Assembly (NCBI GenBank): GCA_016630955.3
Contig: CM049991.1
Coordinates: 1,922,001-1,986,000, forward strand
DNA length: 64,000 nt
Direction: 5' to 3'
Source: Didymella arachidicola
Taxonomy: Eukaryota; Ascomycota; Dothideomycetes; Pleosporales; Didymellaceae
The notes beneath the pieces are model-generated. The model had not been told where the DNA came from. It ran no database searches and was given only the letters and a program-made list of their open reading frames with translations. Positions 12,512 to 22,404 of the stretch are shown piece after piece. The position numbers and the translations under genes are program-made. Numbering within the stretch: the first letter of the stretch is position 1; each line of letters starts with the position of its first letter.

Positions 12512-13423
12512 GTCTTCGATGGCGACCTGAAAAGCAGCAATAGGAAGAAAATGGTAGAAAGTCGAGGTGATGCTGCTGAGGTGCGCTGAAGGAATAGTGT
12601 AAGACAGCAGCGCAGCCCCGACTAGACTTATAACTATCCATCATCGTATCAGTGACATCCACAATTGGGTTTGCAGCCTGGGTGTTGATTGAGACCTCGC
12701 TGGGGTTGACGGCCAGGGTGGTATGTAGCCTTGGCCTAGTCTCCACATTTAGCAACGGGCCAGGCTGACACCAATCATCGCGTGTAATATCGCCAAGGCG
12801 TCGTCGCAGCTCCAATCATTTTTGCAGAACTACTGTGTAAGGTTGCTCGTGATGCCTAGTAGACGGTAAAGATGCGATGCTGTAAATTAAGGCGGTCATT
12901 CTGGTACATTCAACACAAGACTTACGTCGCATGGAGGAGTACTGTGGGAGTCTTCTAGACTTAGCTGGAGAGTCTAGTATATTGTTCGACATGTGAGAAC
13001 CGCGAGTCTGCATATCAACTACAAACCCTTGACGAGCAGACCTACAAATGACTGCTCCAAGGGAGACCTCACAAGATACAGACGTTTATCTTGCTGTCGC
13101 CCGGTAATAGCAATCGTGCAAGCAGTCTCCAGTCAGAGGCATACATGGCCAACTGTACCGTCCGAACGCACATTGGATCAAGACAAGTCGAGCGCAGATG
13201 TTGCTGAGAGGTGGCAGGGCCGTTGCAGTAGGAGAGATGGACAACGTGAGGAACAGTGGTCAGGACTGATGTGCCGCAGAGGTCGAACAAGACGAGCGAG
13301 CACGACGCGGCTGGACGGTCTGGGGAAGCTTCCGCGCACGGCCTCGGCTCCGGTCTCGGCGAGGCATGATGCCAAAAATTCCGAGCAGCGTCACAGCTGC
13401 CGCCTCCACAGCACAGCTCCGCA
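12512..13423. promoter_or_regulatory. divergent intergenic region between ankyrin gene and lys12
   Basis: This 0.9 kb stretch separates two genes transcribed away from each other, so it must hold both promoters and 5' UTRs. Open frames inside it are arginine/serine-rich shadows. I saw no clear TATA box or known operator. Confidence 0.45.
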
Positions 13424-14551
13424 ATGGCCGCCCGCACGCTGAGAATTGGTACACACGTGTTCACTGCATCAGACATATCTTGCTCCAGCTAATTGGAGAC
13501 AGGTCTTATCCCCGGTGACGGCATTGGCCGCGAGGTGATCCCCGCCGGGCGCCGCATCCTCGAGGCGCTGCCGTCGTCGTTTGGGCTCAAGTTCAGCTTC
13601 TCGCACCACGAGGCGGGCTGGGACACGTTCCAGAAGCAGGGCGTCGCGCTGCCCGAGGACACCGTCGCCGCGCTCAAGTCGGACTGCGACGGCGCGCTCT
13701 TCGGGGCCGTGTCGTCGCCCACGGTCGCCACCAAGGGCTACTCGTCGCCCATTGTCGCCCTCCGCAAGCGCCTGCAGCTGTACGCCAATGTGCGGCCCGT
13801 CAAGTCGGTCGCCAGCGCCAAGAACCCCGTCGACCTCGTCATCGTGCGCGAGAACACCGAGGACCTGTACGTCAAGGAGGAGAAGACGTACGCCGCCGCC
13901 GACGGCAGCAAGATCGCCGAGGCCATCAAGCGCATCTCCGAGACGGCCTCGCACAACATTTCTGCCATGGCCGGCGACATTGCCCTGCGCCGCCAGCGCG
14001 TCCGCGACGCCGGCGCGGCCTCGATCCACGCCCGTCCCCTCGTCACCATCACCCACAAGTCCAACGTGCTCTCGCAGACCGACGGCCTCTTCCGCGAGAC
14101 AGCCCGCAAGGCGCTCGCCGCGCCAAAGTACGAGCTGGTCAGCGTCGAGGAGCAGATTGTCGACTCGATGGTGTACAAGCTGTTCCGCCAGCCGCAGGAC
14201 TACGACGTCATCGTTGCCCCCAACCTCTACGGCGACATCCTGTCCGACGGCGCCGCTGCGCTGGTCGGCTCGCTGGGCCTGGTCCCCTCCGCCAACGTCG
14301 GCAGGGACTTTGTCATCGGCGAGCCCTGCCACGGCTCTGCCCCGGACATTGAGGGCCAGGGCATCGCCAACCCCATTGCGACTATCCGGTCCACGGCGCT
14401 GATGCTCGAGTTCCAGGGCGAGGAGAAGGCGGCTGCGGCTATTTACGCGGCGGTCGATGCCTGTCTCGAGGAGGGCAGGCTGCTGTCGCCTGATCTTGGT
14501 GGTTCGGCCAAGACTAACGACATCGTCGACGATATTTGCAAGCGTTTGTAG
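13424..14551 (+). CDS. lys12: homoisocitrate dehydrogenase
   Basis: NAD-dependent oxidative decarboxylation of homoisocitrate to 2-oxoadipate in the fungal alpha-aminoadipate route to lysine. Exon 1 is 25 nt (13424-13448, MAARTLRI plus one base). A 54-nt intron (13449-13502, branch GCTAAT, acceptor ACAG) joins it to exon 2 (13503-14551), giving 357 residues. Visible family motifs are GLIPGDGIGREVIPAG, the substrate loop GYSSPIVALRK, VRENTEDLY, the catalytic-region THKSNVLSQTDG, the NLYGDILSDGAAAL metal-binding aspartates and the NAD-binding GEPCHGSAPDI. The GYSSPIVALR wording fits homoisocitrate dehydrogenase better than isopropylmalate or isocitrate dehydrogenase. Third codon positions are almost all G/C, suggesting strong expression. 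No cleavable mitochondrial presequence is visible. Confidence 0.93.
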
Positions 14552-14648
14552 GGTAGATGTAGATGTGTGGTACTGTACAGTGTTTAGATTCTCTGCCCCC
14601 ATGCATTCAACCAAAATCATTCTCCTATAGAACATCATGGCCAGCGAC

Positions 14649-15718
14649 CTAGTCCAGCTCATCGTCCTTCTCCTCCGGCTTCGGCAGCGGCCGCCCATGC
14701 ACCTCCTCAAACTCGGCCTCCGCGCTCTTCGCCCCATCCTTGACCGCCTGTTCCGTCGGGCAGAGCTGAATCACAACAACAAACAGCTCCGTGTTGGTGT
14801 CCTTGTTCTTGAGCGTATATCTGAGCGAGTGCGGTCTGGTCAGTATCATCCCGTCAGCCTGCCTCCACACCCAAAAAGAAAAGAGTAGACAAAAAACTCA
14901 CCTCAGCGGCTGCCCATCCCAGTGCCCGATGATGCTGATATTCGGCAGTCCGTACCCGATCTTCAGCGCAAACTCATTGAAGTCGAGATACGGATTGAAG
15001 AAATCGCACTGGTACTCCCTCCCCTTCTCAAACACAAAATCCCTCCGATTTTGCTCCGTCAGGAAGAACTTCTGCCGCTGCGACGCTCCAGCGGGGACAT
15101 TATGCGCTTTCCGCACTTCCTCACCCGTCCCGTCCGCGCCCTCGGTGTAAAGCACCGCCCCCGAGTCCGTGTCTGTGCTCGCTGCATCTGCACCCCCCTC
15201 CTTCTTGTCGCCAATACGCAGCACGTTGATACTGCTCAGCAGCGCCCCGTACAAATAAGGTTCATCCCCGTACACATCCCCGTCCAGCCCGGGGTCAATC
15301 CACCACTTTACAATCCCAAACGCCTTGTCGAACAGCGGCGGCAGGCGGTCGCGGATCGGGTGCTCGAAGTCGTTCCCGAAGACGAGGTGGTCGCCGCGGA
15401 TGTCTTGTTTGGGTACAAACGAGAATGATATGGAGTAGCGGTCGTATGGGTGCTGCGGGGTGGAGAAGTAGGGAGATGTTGTGGGGGAGTTTTTGGGGAG
15501 GCCTGGGATGATTAGTCAGTGTATGGGTGGAGGGGGGTGGGAAGAGAAAGGGAAGTACCCCTGTAGTCTTTGATGCGCATGTACACCTGCGCATCGATCA
15601 GGTCGGAGGAGATGTGCACTGGTTTCTCCGTGTTGACGGGCACCGTCTGGTGCGTTGTGCGGTCGTATGTTGCGCCGGCTGTGACGCGCAGCTCGTAGCT
15701 TTCGTGGAGCGGGGCCAT
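14649..15718 (-). CDS. DUF1769 (UPF0590/Duc1-like) protein
   Basis: Three exons give 310 residues: 15718-15559, 15502-14902 and 14820-14649. Donors are GTACTT and GTGAGT; acceptors are CCCAG and CTCAG; each join keeps frame. Diagnostic stretches of the family are visible: FSFVPKQDIRGDHLVFGNDF, then HPIRDRLPP, KWWIDPGLDGDVYGDEPYLY and FFNPYLDFNEFALKIG, with the ending LRYTLKNKDTNTELFVVV. The fission-yeast member Duc1 has been linked to phosphoinositide binding at the cell cortex; this is family knowledge, not shown here. It is convergent with lys12, whose stop lies about 100 bp away. Confidence 0.88.
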
Positions 15719-16028
15719 GATGTATGAAACAGGTCCCGGATGCAAATCAACTGTCCTGTGCAGAGATACAGAAACTGTGCAGAGATACAGCAAAGTCGAC
15801 GTCTTGACGCCGCTGCAAACGACGCTAGCGTGCACGAGAGATGACGTGGGTCGCGTTTTTCTCGACAGGGAACACGGCTAGCGCGGGGAAGCTGATCGCC
15901 GCCTGCATCATGACCGAAGCTTAGCTTCCTCACCACCACCTGGACAAAAAATATCGGACACCTTTGGCCGCTGACCTCATCAAAAGTGTCCGACTTTTTT
16001 CGTCTAGGTGGTGTCACTGGTCTCGTGA
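15719..16028. other. intergenic
   Basis: Contains the 5' side of the DUF1769 gene. Nothing else was recognised, although a short imperfect inverted repeat built on TGTCC-type words occurs around 15938-15995. Confidence 0.35.
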
Positions 16029-17250
16029 TTACAACATCTGCCCAGCATGCAAATTGGCTGCAAACATAGCTGGTCTCCGCTCATTATCTATGTTGAAGTC
16101 TTCTAACTTATCACTATATCTAAATCTGTAATCCTTCCACCCCACGAATTGCGTGGTGGAGACAACACAAACTTCTACCAAGCCGCAAGTCCGGCTCCGT
16201 ATTCGCCTCCAGGTCATCGATACCCATGGCGGAATCGTGTATTTGGAGCGGTAAGACTGGCATACGCAACGAGGAACGCTTGCCAAAAGCCCGTTGCAGT
16301 ATGAGGGCCGGCACATTGTCTCGCAAACTCGATGATATATCCTGGAAGATCCATCGACATGTTGAGCTGTATCGACGCCTTGATAGCGTCGCGCGATCTG
16401 TGGAAAGTCAAGCCAGTCGAGCACGCCCCTTGCTAACATCTCAGCTTGGAGGGCGTTGAGCGATGCAACACATTCGTCCATTTTCTGATGCATCAAGAAA
16501 ATTCGCTCCTGGCTTTGCTGCTGAATTGCGTCTTTCAGGGTTGCTGTGATGCCTGTGACTCTTGCGTCGTCGAAATGAGAACAGCACCGCTGGCTCTTTA
16601 TCTTCACCAAGTGATCTAAGACTTTGTTGTGATTCCTATCAACACTGGCCTGCAGTGCTGTCACAGTTGCAAGTGTTAGACTGGCTTGCAGAGCCTGAAG
16701 TTTAGACACGAACTCATCAATCTTGTGGGAGTTCCATCTGAGTTTGACGGCTGTCTTGGCGGAACGCACGATACGACGAGATTCTCCGCTCGTTAATGCA
16801 TCCAGGCACGTTGCGAAGTCATTTCCGTGAACTCGCATTTACTAGCAAGGCTGAAGAGCTTTTGGTCATCTTTCAGCCGGCCCTGAATAACTGTCTTTTC
16901 CCCCATGAGCGACAACATAATATTGAATGGGAGGAGAAAGATGAAGGAATTCGATGGTGAGTTGAAGAATGGGGCAAGCCCAGACTATGTACTTCGGGGG
17001 AGGGATGTGATGTGACCTTCCACTTCAGCACATACCCCTCCTGCAATTTGCGAATTCGAGTTTTAGTCCTAAGACAAACCTTCAAGTCGCTTGCTTGGTA
17101 TACTTGTCGTTGAGAAAACGCTCTGAGGCCAGGTATCGACGAAGGGCTGCCGCTTCTTCTGATAGTATTGACCTCTGAGAGCAGGCTACCCACGCACTGC
17201 GCGAATTAGGCGACGTTGCCAGCGAGATCGACAGGTACGAGTGCTTCCAT
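16029..17250 (-). pseudogene. relic of a fungal NLR N-terminal (HeLo-like) domain gene
   Basis: Reading from the ATG at 17250, the start MEAL...DLAGNV and later GSLLSEVNTIRRSGSP are typical of the helical N-terminal domains that precede NACHT in fungal NLRs. A TAA at codon 15 (17208-17206, CAA to TAA is enough) breaks it. Further along, LKDDQKLFSLASKCE is separated by a one-base frameshift near 16835 from HGNDFATCLDAL. This is followed by the KIDEFVSKLQALQASLTLAT helix and the linker-like RGVLDWLDFPQIARRYQGVD that normally leads into NACHT. After the linker the homology dissolves and no P-loop is found. It is therefore a truncated, frameshifted domain relic. The last ~130 codons are junk-like. 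Confidence 0.65.
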
Positions 17251-17525
17251 CCTTTCTGGGATGATCCTAAGTTACTTGAATGCATGAGGTTGGTAATGGT
17301 GCCTCTGGAGACGGTGAGCTTTGAAATGTGGACGGAGAAGGCTACACAGCCCGCTTAGCACCTCGCCACTCGCCATGCGCCCCGCGAGGCAATTACTCTT
17401 CCCGCGACTCTGCCTTGCGAAGGTCATCCGGCATTTGATTGCTGTCAATACTAAGGTTAAATTATGTACTATACCCCTATCATTCAAGCTTCGCTCACCG
17501 GCGTTGTGCAGCTGTCCCCGTGATT

Positions 17526-19130
17526 TTAGACCTTGACGAAATTATCCACGTTCACACGCTGGTAAAAAGACACATGCCCAAACGTCTCCCAGTACTGCGC
17601 CAGTCGATCGTGAGAAATGAGGATAAGCTGCGATGTCATGTAGGTATCTGCACACATTAGCCTAGTCGGGAGACGTTTATGCTGCCACTCACCATCTCTG
17701 AACCCATGGGCTGCGATATGTCCCACGCTCTTGACGATTCTCGCCCCTTTGAACGTATCCTCCGTCGCCACACGGATCAGCCCATTCGGCCCAATGTCTG
17801 GCGCAATGAATGTGTACTCCCCGCGCGGTATGTTCGGATCGCCTGTGAGCTTGATAGCCTCCATCCTGCCGCGGTATACGCTATCCTCGTCCTCCGCCGC
17901 AACCTCCTCGGCATCAAAAACGTCGAACCGCGCCTGTATATCCGCGCCTTGCAGCGTCGCAACGCTGTCTTCGAGATCATCTGCCGTGTCAAACATCTCG
18001 TCTTCGTCTGAGGAACTCGACGCCTCGGCCTCGACAGGCGCTGTGCTCCAGCTCCCCGCACTGCTCACACTGCCTTCCCTCTCCCTGCTCCGCATCGCCC
18101 ACGCCGCGCTCTCCGGCAGCGCGCTCGGCTCATCCGGCTGCGTCACCAGCAAAAACTCACACCCGTGCCCCGCGTAGTCACCGACCCAGATGCCCTGCCA
18201 TGGCTTCTGCGGCGTCGGCGTATAGCACTCTTCAGGTAAGGTAGCGAAAGTCGTAATGTCCTCGCCGACGCGCATAGACACCCCCTGGCGGGACGCAAAC
18301 TCCATCCACCGCCGTATGCGAAACGACGAGGTGGAGAGTTCGTGCAGGCGCGCGGGTTTGGCGGCCGTGTGGCGGAAGCCCGAGGGCGACGTGTCGTTGC
18401 GGGTCCGCTGGGCACTGGGGACGATGTGCGGGGGCCACACGGGTGTGGCTTTGGAAGTGATGTCCTGTGGCCAGGGGCGAGCGAGTAGCAGGCGCGAGCG
18501 GATTCCTGCTGTTGCGTTGAGAACTTCTTGATGGACATCTAGGTGGATCTCGTGCTGGAGACGGTCGCCGTGGACGCGCTCGTAGGAGCTGGAGTTGAGG
18601 CGTATTACCGGGGAGACCAGGTCCAGCTGCACTTTTGGCTGGAAGGTGTGGATGATGGCTTCTGGGTTCCACTCCCAGATCTGCATGACGGGATGCGCGC
18701 GTTCAGCGACGAGAGCGTAGGCCTCGATCGCATTGAGCCGGTGATCGTATCGTGCGACGATGAGCTTGCCGGTGTGTGCAGTGTCAGCGAACCAGATCTT
18801 GTTCTTGGCGAGAAACCAGTAGGGGTGGTGTTGCTGGAACACCTCTCTCCACGACAGATTCTTGGGCTTCGGTACATTGCGTCCTGGGACCTGCTCTTGT
18901 ACGAATGGCTTCCACAGCGTGTCTTCGCGGGAGTGATCCTTCAAAGCGTGGTTGATAAGACTGACGGTAAGCAGATCATACAGTGGCAAGAAGCTCAGGA
19001 TATGCTGAATGATTTCGGCAGGCAGCGCCAAGAGAGGCGGTGTTGGCGTGGAGTCATCGATCGGTAACACTGGTACAGAAACATCCATGTCGTGTTCTGA
19101 GACGTATCTACTACTGTGAACGTTGCGCAT
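17526..19130 (-). CDS. F-box protein with FBXO31-like C-terminal region
   Basis: Probable substrate adaptor of an SCF ubiquitin ligase. Exon 1 is 19130-17693 and exon 2 is 17647-17526, with a 45-nt intron (GTGAGT...GGCTAAT...GCAG) that joins RD to DTYMTSQLILIS in frame, giving about 519 residues. The start chosen is the first ATG of the frame (19130); an ATG at 19088 is equally possible. The F-box is LPAEIIQHILSFLPLYDLL through TLWKPF. Then follow SWREVFQQHHPYWFLAKNKIW and, near the C-terminus, GIWVGDYAGHGCEFLLV, IKLTGDPNIPRGEYTF and the SHDRLAQYWETFGHVSFY ending. These resemble the Cyclin_D1_bind region of FBXO31. A Ser/Glu/Asp-rich disordered insert lies between them. The target is unknown. 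Confidence 0.85.
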   Translation of the reverse strand: MRNVHSSRYVSEHDMDVSVPVLPIDDSTPTPPLLALPAEIIQHILSFLPLYDLLTVSLINHALKDHSREDTLWKPFVQEQVPGRNVPKPKNLSWREVFQQHHPYWFLAKNKIWFADTAHTGKLIVARYDHRLNAIEAYALVAERAHPVMQIWEWNPEAIIHTFQPKVQLDLVSPVIRLNSSSYERVHGDRLQHEIHLDVHQEVLNATAGIRSRLLLARPWPQDITSKATPVWPPHIVPSAQRTRNDTSPSGFRHTAAKPARLHELSTSSFRIRRWMEFASRQGVSMRVGEDITTFATLPEECYTPTPQKPWQGIWVGDYAGHGCEFLLVTQPDEPSALPESAAWAMRSREREGSVSSAGSWSTAPVEAEASSSSDEDEMFDTADDLEDSVATLQGADIQARFDVFDAEEVAAEDEDSVYRGRMEAIKLTGDPNIPRGEYTFIAPDIGPNGLIRVATEDTFKGARIVKSVGHIAAHGFRDGEWQHKRLPTRLMCADTYMTSQLILISHDRLAQYWETFGHVSFYQRVNVDNFVKV

Positions 19131-19601
19131 AGAGGTCGATCCGCTGATCAAAAGGACTCGCAGTGGCAAGTCCTCCTTTGCTATAAAGAGCTTCCCCAGA
19201 CCAGCGCGCTTAACTGGTCCGTATCGTCGCGTTGCTCAATCCTCCTCGCACAACTCAATACAACACCAGCGCATGTACCCCGGTGCGTAGTACCGCAGGG
19301 GACCGCGCGCTGGCTTGGTGATGCTCTCGGCAGCTGTTCGCAGTGCCACCTTCCCAGCTGTGCCTAGCTTCCGCGCAAATTGGATTCACAGCGGGATTGA
19401 TAGGCCGCTACGCGCGATCGAATCGTACTCGACAATCTCACAGGTATCGGATACCTTCTCTTTTGGGGTGCGCGCTGTGTACCCAAACCTGGCGCTGGAA
19501 TGCGATATCGGGGGACGCGCGCCCAAGGTGAAGGACGGATCAGGTGACGGGCCGCAGGTGGCGGGCGAAGGGATGCGCAATAGATAGCACAATGTCGTAA
19601 T

Positions 19602-19897
19602 TTAACGCACGTCTCTATCAAAAGCCCACGCGGCGTCTGGGGTAGTACACAGTAGAGCGAGAAGCAAGACGCAGACGACAGGGTTGAGGTATGATGTCGC
19701 ATGACGGATAGTTGCACCAAGTGTGGCACTGACCATCTCGCTAGGGACGCCATGTGGGGAGCGTCGCAGCTTTCTATCAACGACCAACCTCACTCCTGCC
19801 TCGCGACCTGCTTCCGAAACGTTGAAATCGGGTGCTGCTATCAAGATCGTCTCTTGCCTCAGCCATGAGCCCAGTCTCGCGACCATGTCGGTCGTTA
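19602..19897 (-). other. possible coding fragment interrupted by the pogo insertion
   Basis: If the pogo element and one TA copy are removed, a minus-strand frame from the right flank (about 22030-21998) reads without a stop into 19897-19602. It ends in a hydrophobic stretch (LNPVVCVLLLALL) and a stop at 19602. I do not recognise the product. It may be a hypothetical gene split by the transposon, or chance. Confidence 0.25.
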
Positions 19898-19941
19898 CCG
19901 AGTCCGTGCGCGTGACGCCCACCATCGCGTAACGCCCCGCT
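19898..19941. repeat. terminal inverted repeat, left (pogo 1)
   Basis: Exact reverse complement of 21954-21997; starts directly after a TA. Confidence 0.93.
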
Positions 19942-20049
19942 GAGATCCTATCGACTTGTTGAAAAATAAGGTTACTGAGCCACCAACAACAGCAAATATT
20001 GTATAATATTGTAGTAGAGTAGTAAATAGACCTATGTGAACTACTTGTG

Positions 20050-21909
20050 CTACTTGTATTTACTTGGAAGCCTAACGTTGCGTCCGCGGCGAGTAGTGAC
20101 TGGTGGAGGAGCTGAGGGTGCCTCAGGGGCTTCTTTCGCACCACCAGCATCACCAGCTTGTTTCTGACGCTTATTGCTACCTGAGGTAGCTTTTAAGGCT
20201 TTACGCTTACCCTTTTGGGATAATTGGATAGCAGTAGTAGCTTGACGAGCGTCCCTTTGACGCTGCGCTTCAGCTGCCTTCTTAGCCTTCTCCTGCACCC
20301 TCACCTCCTTAGCTCTCTCACGCTCTGTACGCTTCTCCTGAGCCTCTCTTGCTCTCTGAAGCTTAATTGCTACTTGCTCTTGCTTCTGACGTAGCTTTTG
20401 AAGATGCTGCTCCTCCTGTTCTTGCTCATTGATCTTCCGACGATAGTGTGCCTCTCTGACCTTCCGAGGAGACCAAAATACAGGTTGACTTTGGTACTCC
20501 TTCCGCTGTTGGAGACTCAGGGGCTTACTCTTCTTATTGTGCTTCTTCCTGTGTGCAAGAGACTCCTGCAGGCCTTTGTTCTGCTCAGTAAGCAGCTCAA
20601 CCTGGGCAGTAAGAGAGTGAATTGCCCCTGTCAGCTCCCGCACTGCCTCACTGTCAGGTTCCTTCACATGATCCTTAAGTACCTGCCTTATACGCCTCCA
20701 GTCTGTTGGTCTAAGAGCTCCTGATTGTTCTTCTTTGTCTGTATAAGTGTTGTTGACTTGTTTGAGTACAGCAGAGGCGTCAGGGGGCCATATCCCTGTG
20801 GCTGCAAAGGAGTTGACGATTGTTGACTCCTGAAATGAGCTCTGCCACGCCGCCCAGAACAGGTGTAAGAAGTTTGATTTAGTGACTGGAGAGGTCCCCT
20901 GACTGCTTTGGAGGAACTGCGTAAGCTCATTTGAGTATGCTCGTGCCAGAGGTGAGAACAGGCAAACGTCCAGTGGCTGGAGCCTGTGTGTTGAGTGAGG
21001 GGGAAGGATCATCACGAGTATCTTGCGTTGGTTGGCGTACTCAATAAAGTCAGGGGTAACGTGGCTCCCGTGGCCGTCAAGTATCAAAAGACGATACTTT
21101 CTCCGTGCTGTGGCCTTAGTAGCGCGATCGAACACCTGTTCAAGCCAGGCAAGAGCTATCTCGTTGTTGCTCCAGCCTGTACTAGATGAGCTGACAAAGA
21201 CTGAGTGTTCCCCTGGCTTGATATCCTCCACCCAGCCTGAGTATATAGCTTGATTGGCTGCTGGGTATATGAGGCTTGCTGGCAGGGCTTCCCCTGAGGC
21301 ACTTATGCAAGCAATAAGCGTGATCCACTCCCGTGAGCCGTCTTGGAGAGTACCTCTGACTTGCTTGCTGTCCCACAGTGGCCGGGAGAACACTCGTTTT
21401 GCACGTTCAAGTACCCCGATCATGAAGCCCTTCTCATCCATATTGTACATGTGCTGAGGCTCAATGCTGTACTCAGCTATCTTGCTGTGTAGAAGTGTGA
21501 AGTAGGCCTCAAAAGAAGCCCCTGAGTCAGCTTGGTGGCGATTGCGATCCTTCCCTGTTGCCCATTTGGTGACCAGTTCAGCTGTGTGACGGTGGAGGAA
21601 GCGAGTAACCCAGCTATCAGAGACGCTGCTACCAGCTACTTTAGACGCGTAATTTCGGATTTGAAGCCTGTTAGGAGGGAATCCGTCCTCAGTAAGCTTA
21701 TTAATAAGCTTAATAAGCTCTTGTTCTTCAGTGTTGTTGAGTTTCCGTTGGTTAACTGCTTTGACCTCCCTAGAAGTTGAAACCCCTTTGTGCCTCCGCG
21801 CTAACGTAGACCGATCAACTCCCTTTGCTTTAGCAAACTTTGTGTATGAAAGTTGTTCTTTATGATTGCGCAAATCGAATTCTGTAGCCGCTTCTTGAAT
21901 TGAGTCCAT
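20050..21909 (-). CDS. pogo/Fot1-type transposase
   Basis: 619 residues from the ATG at 21909 to the stop at 20050. The N-terminus has a psq-type helix-turn-helix (YTKFAKAKGVDRSTLARRHKG, residues ~22-42) and a CENP-B/Tc5-type DNA-binding domain (residues ~60-110). The DDE_1 catalytic domain shows its acidic residues at D158 (YNMDEKGF), D278 (LLILDGHGSH) and D314 (LQPLDVCLFSPL). The C-terminal ~170 residues form a Lys/Arg/Glu-rich coiled coil ending in a basic tail. It cuts and pastes the surrounding element at TA sites. All catalytic residues are present and there is no internal stop, so it could be active. Confidence 0.95.
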   Translation of the reverse strand: MDSIQEAATEFDLRNHKEQLSYTKFAKAKGVDRSTLARRHKGVSTSREVKAVNQRKLNNTEEQELIKLINKLTEDGFPPNRLQIRNYASKVAGSSVSDSWVTRFLHRHTAELVTKWATGKDRNRHQADSGASFEAYFTLLHSKIAEYSIEPQHMYNMDEKGFMIGVLERAKRVFSRPLWDSKQVRGTLQDGSREWITLIACISASGEALPASLIYPAANQAIYSGWVEDIKPGEHSVFVSSSSTGWSNNEIALAWLEQVFDRATKATARRKYRLLILDGHGSHVTPDFIEYANQRKILVMILPPHSTHRLQPLDVCLFSPLARAYSNELTQFLQSSQGTSPVTKSNFLHLFWAAWQSSFQESTIVNSFAATGIWPPDASAVLKQVNNTYTDKEEQSGALRPTDWRRIRQVLKDHVKEPDSEAVRELTGAIHSLTAQVELLTEQNKGLQESLAHRKKHNKKSKPLSLQQRKEYQSQPVFWSPRKVREAHYRRKINEQEQEEQHLQKLRQKQEQVAIKLQRAREAQEKRTERERAKEVRVQEKAKKAAEAQRQRDARQATTAIQLSQKGKRKALKATSGSNKRQKQAGDAGGAKEAPEAPSAPPPVTTRRGRNVRLPSKYK

Positions 21910-21953
21910 ATTGACTGAGCTATGGGGTGTTGAAGATGGGGTGCGATTTGCTT

Positions 21954-21997
21954 AGCGGGGCGTTACGCGATGGTGGGCGTCACGCGCACGGACTCGG
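21954..21997. repeat. terminal inverted repeat, right (pogo 1)
   Basis: Exact reverse complement of 19898-19941; followed by TA. Confidence 0.93.
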
Positions 21998-22404
21998 TAT
22001 TCTCATCACATATATCCACTTCCGGTATCGGCTGCCGTGGTCCGTCGCGGCAGGGCTGATGACGCGGCCGAGTTACTGACTATAATCCTGCTTCCAGCTG
22101 GTGGCAGTATCAAGCCCCGACCCTGCACGACCACAGGGCAAGCCGCAGCGTCTATCAAGTGGTCTCGAACTCAGCGGGGCCGTCTCACAGCACACAACAG
22201 CGGCCCGCGGGAGCACGCTGACAGCACGTCACATCCAGGACTGGCTCCTAGTCCGCACTCACATGTCACAGCTCCGTTTACGACATAGCATACGATATGG
22301 TTGATTACAGTTTCTGCCCCATTTCTAGACCGCATTCTGATGTAACCCGCTCCAGATTCTCCAGCGAGCATGAAGCCCCTCGCTTCATCTCCTCCGCTTA
22401 TCTC
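21998..22404. other. intergenic flank of pogo 1
   Basis: Moderately GC-rich, with no convincing gene. It may contain the other half of the frame interrupted by the transposon. Confidence 0.3.

Larger units (their letters stand above)
19898..21997 (-). mobile_element. pogo/Fot1-type DNA transposon, intact
   Basis: A 2,100-bp element bounded by 44-bp terminal inverted repeats that match perfectly (19898-19941 and 21954-21997; outer end CCGAGTCCGT). It is flanked on both sides by the TA target duplication of the Tc1/mariner superfamily (19896-19897 and 21998-21999). It carries one uninterrupted transposase gene. The lack of TIR decay and the intact frame suggest a recent, perhaps still mobile, copy. 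Confidence 0.93.

Noticed and set aside
13069..13476. 135-codon minus-strand frame upstream of the lysine gene
   Set aside because: Covers the promoter and first exon of lys12 on the opposite strand and has no recognisable motif.
13581..14402. 273-codon Arg/Ser/Thr-rich plus-strand frame inside the lysine gene
   Set aside because: Composition is that of a second frame of a gene with G/C third positions; the overlapping frame is a clear enzyme.
13424..14551. Isopropylmalate dehydrogenase or tartrate dehydrogenase as the identity
   Set aside because: The substrate-loop wording and overall similarity fit homoisocitrate dehydrogenase better.
19602..20153. 183-codon minus-strand frame crossing the left end of pogo 1
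   Set aside because: As drawn it joins transposon TIR with flank, so the full frame is artificial; only the part outside the element was kept as a weak candidate.
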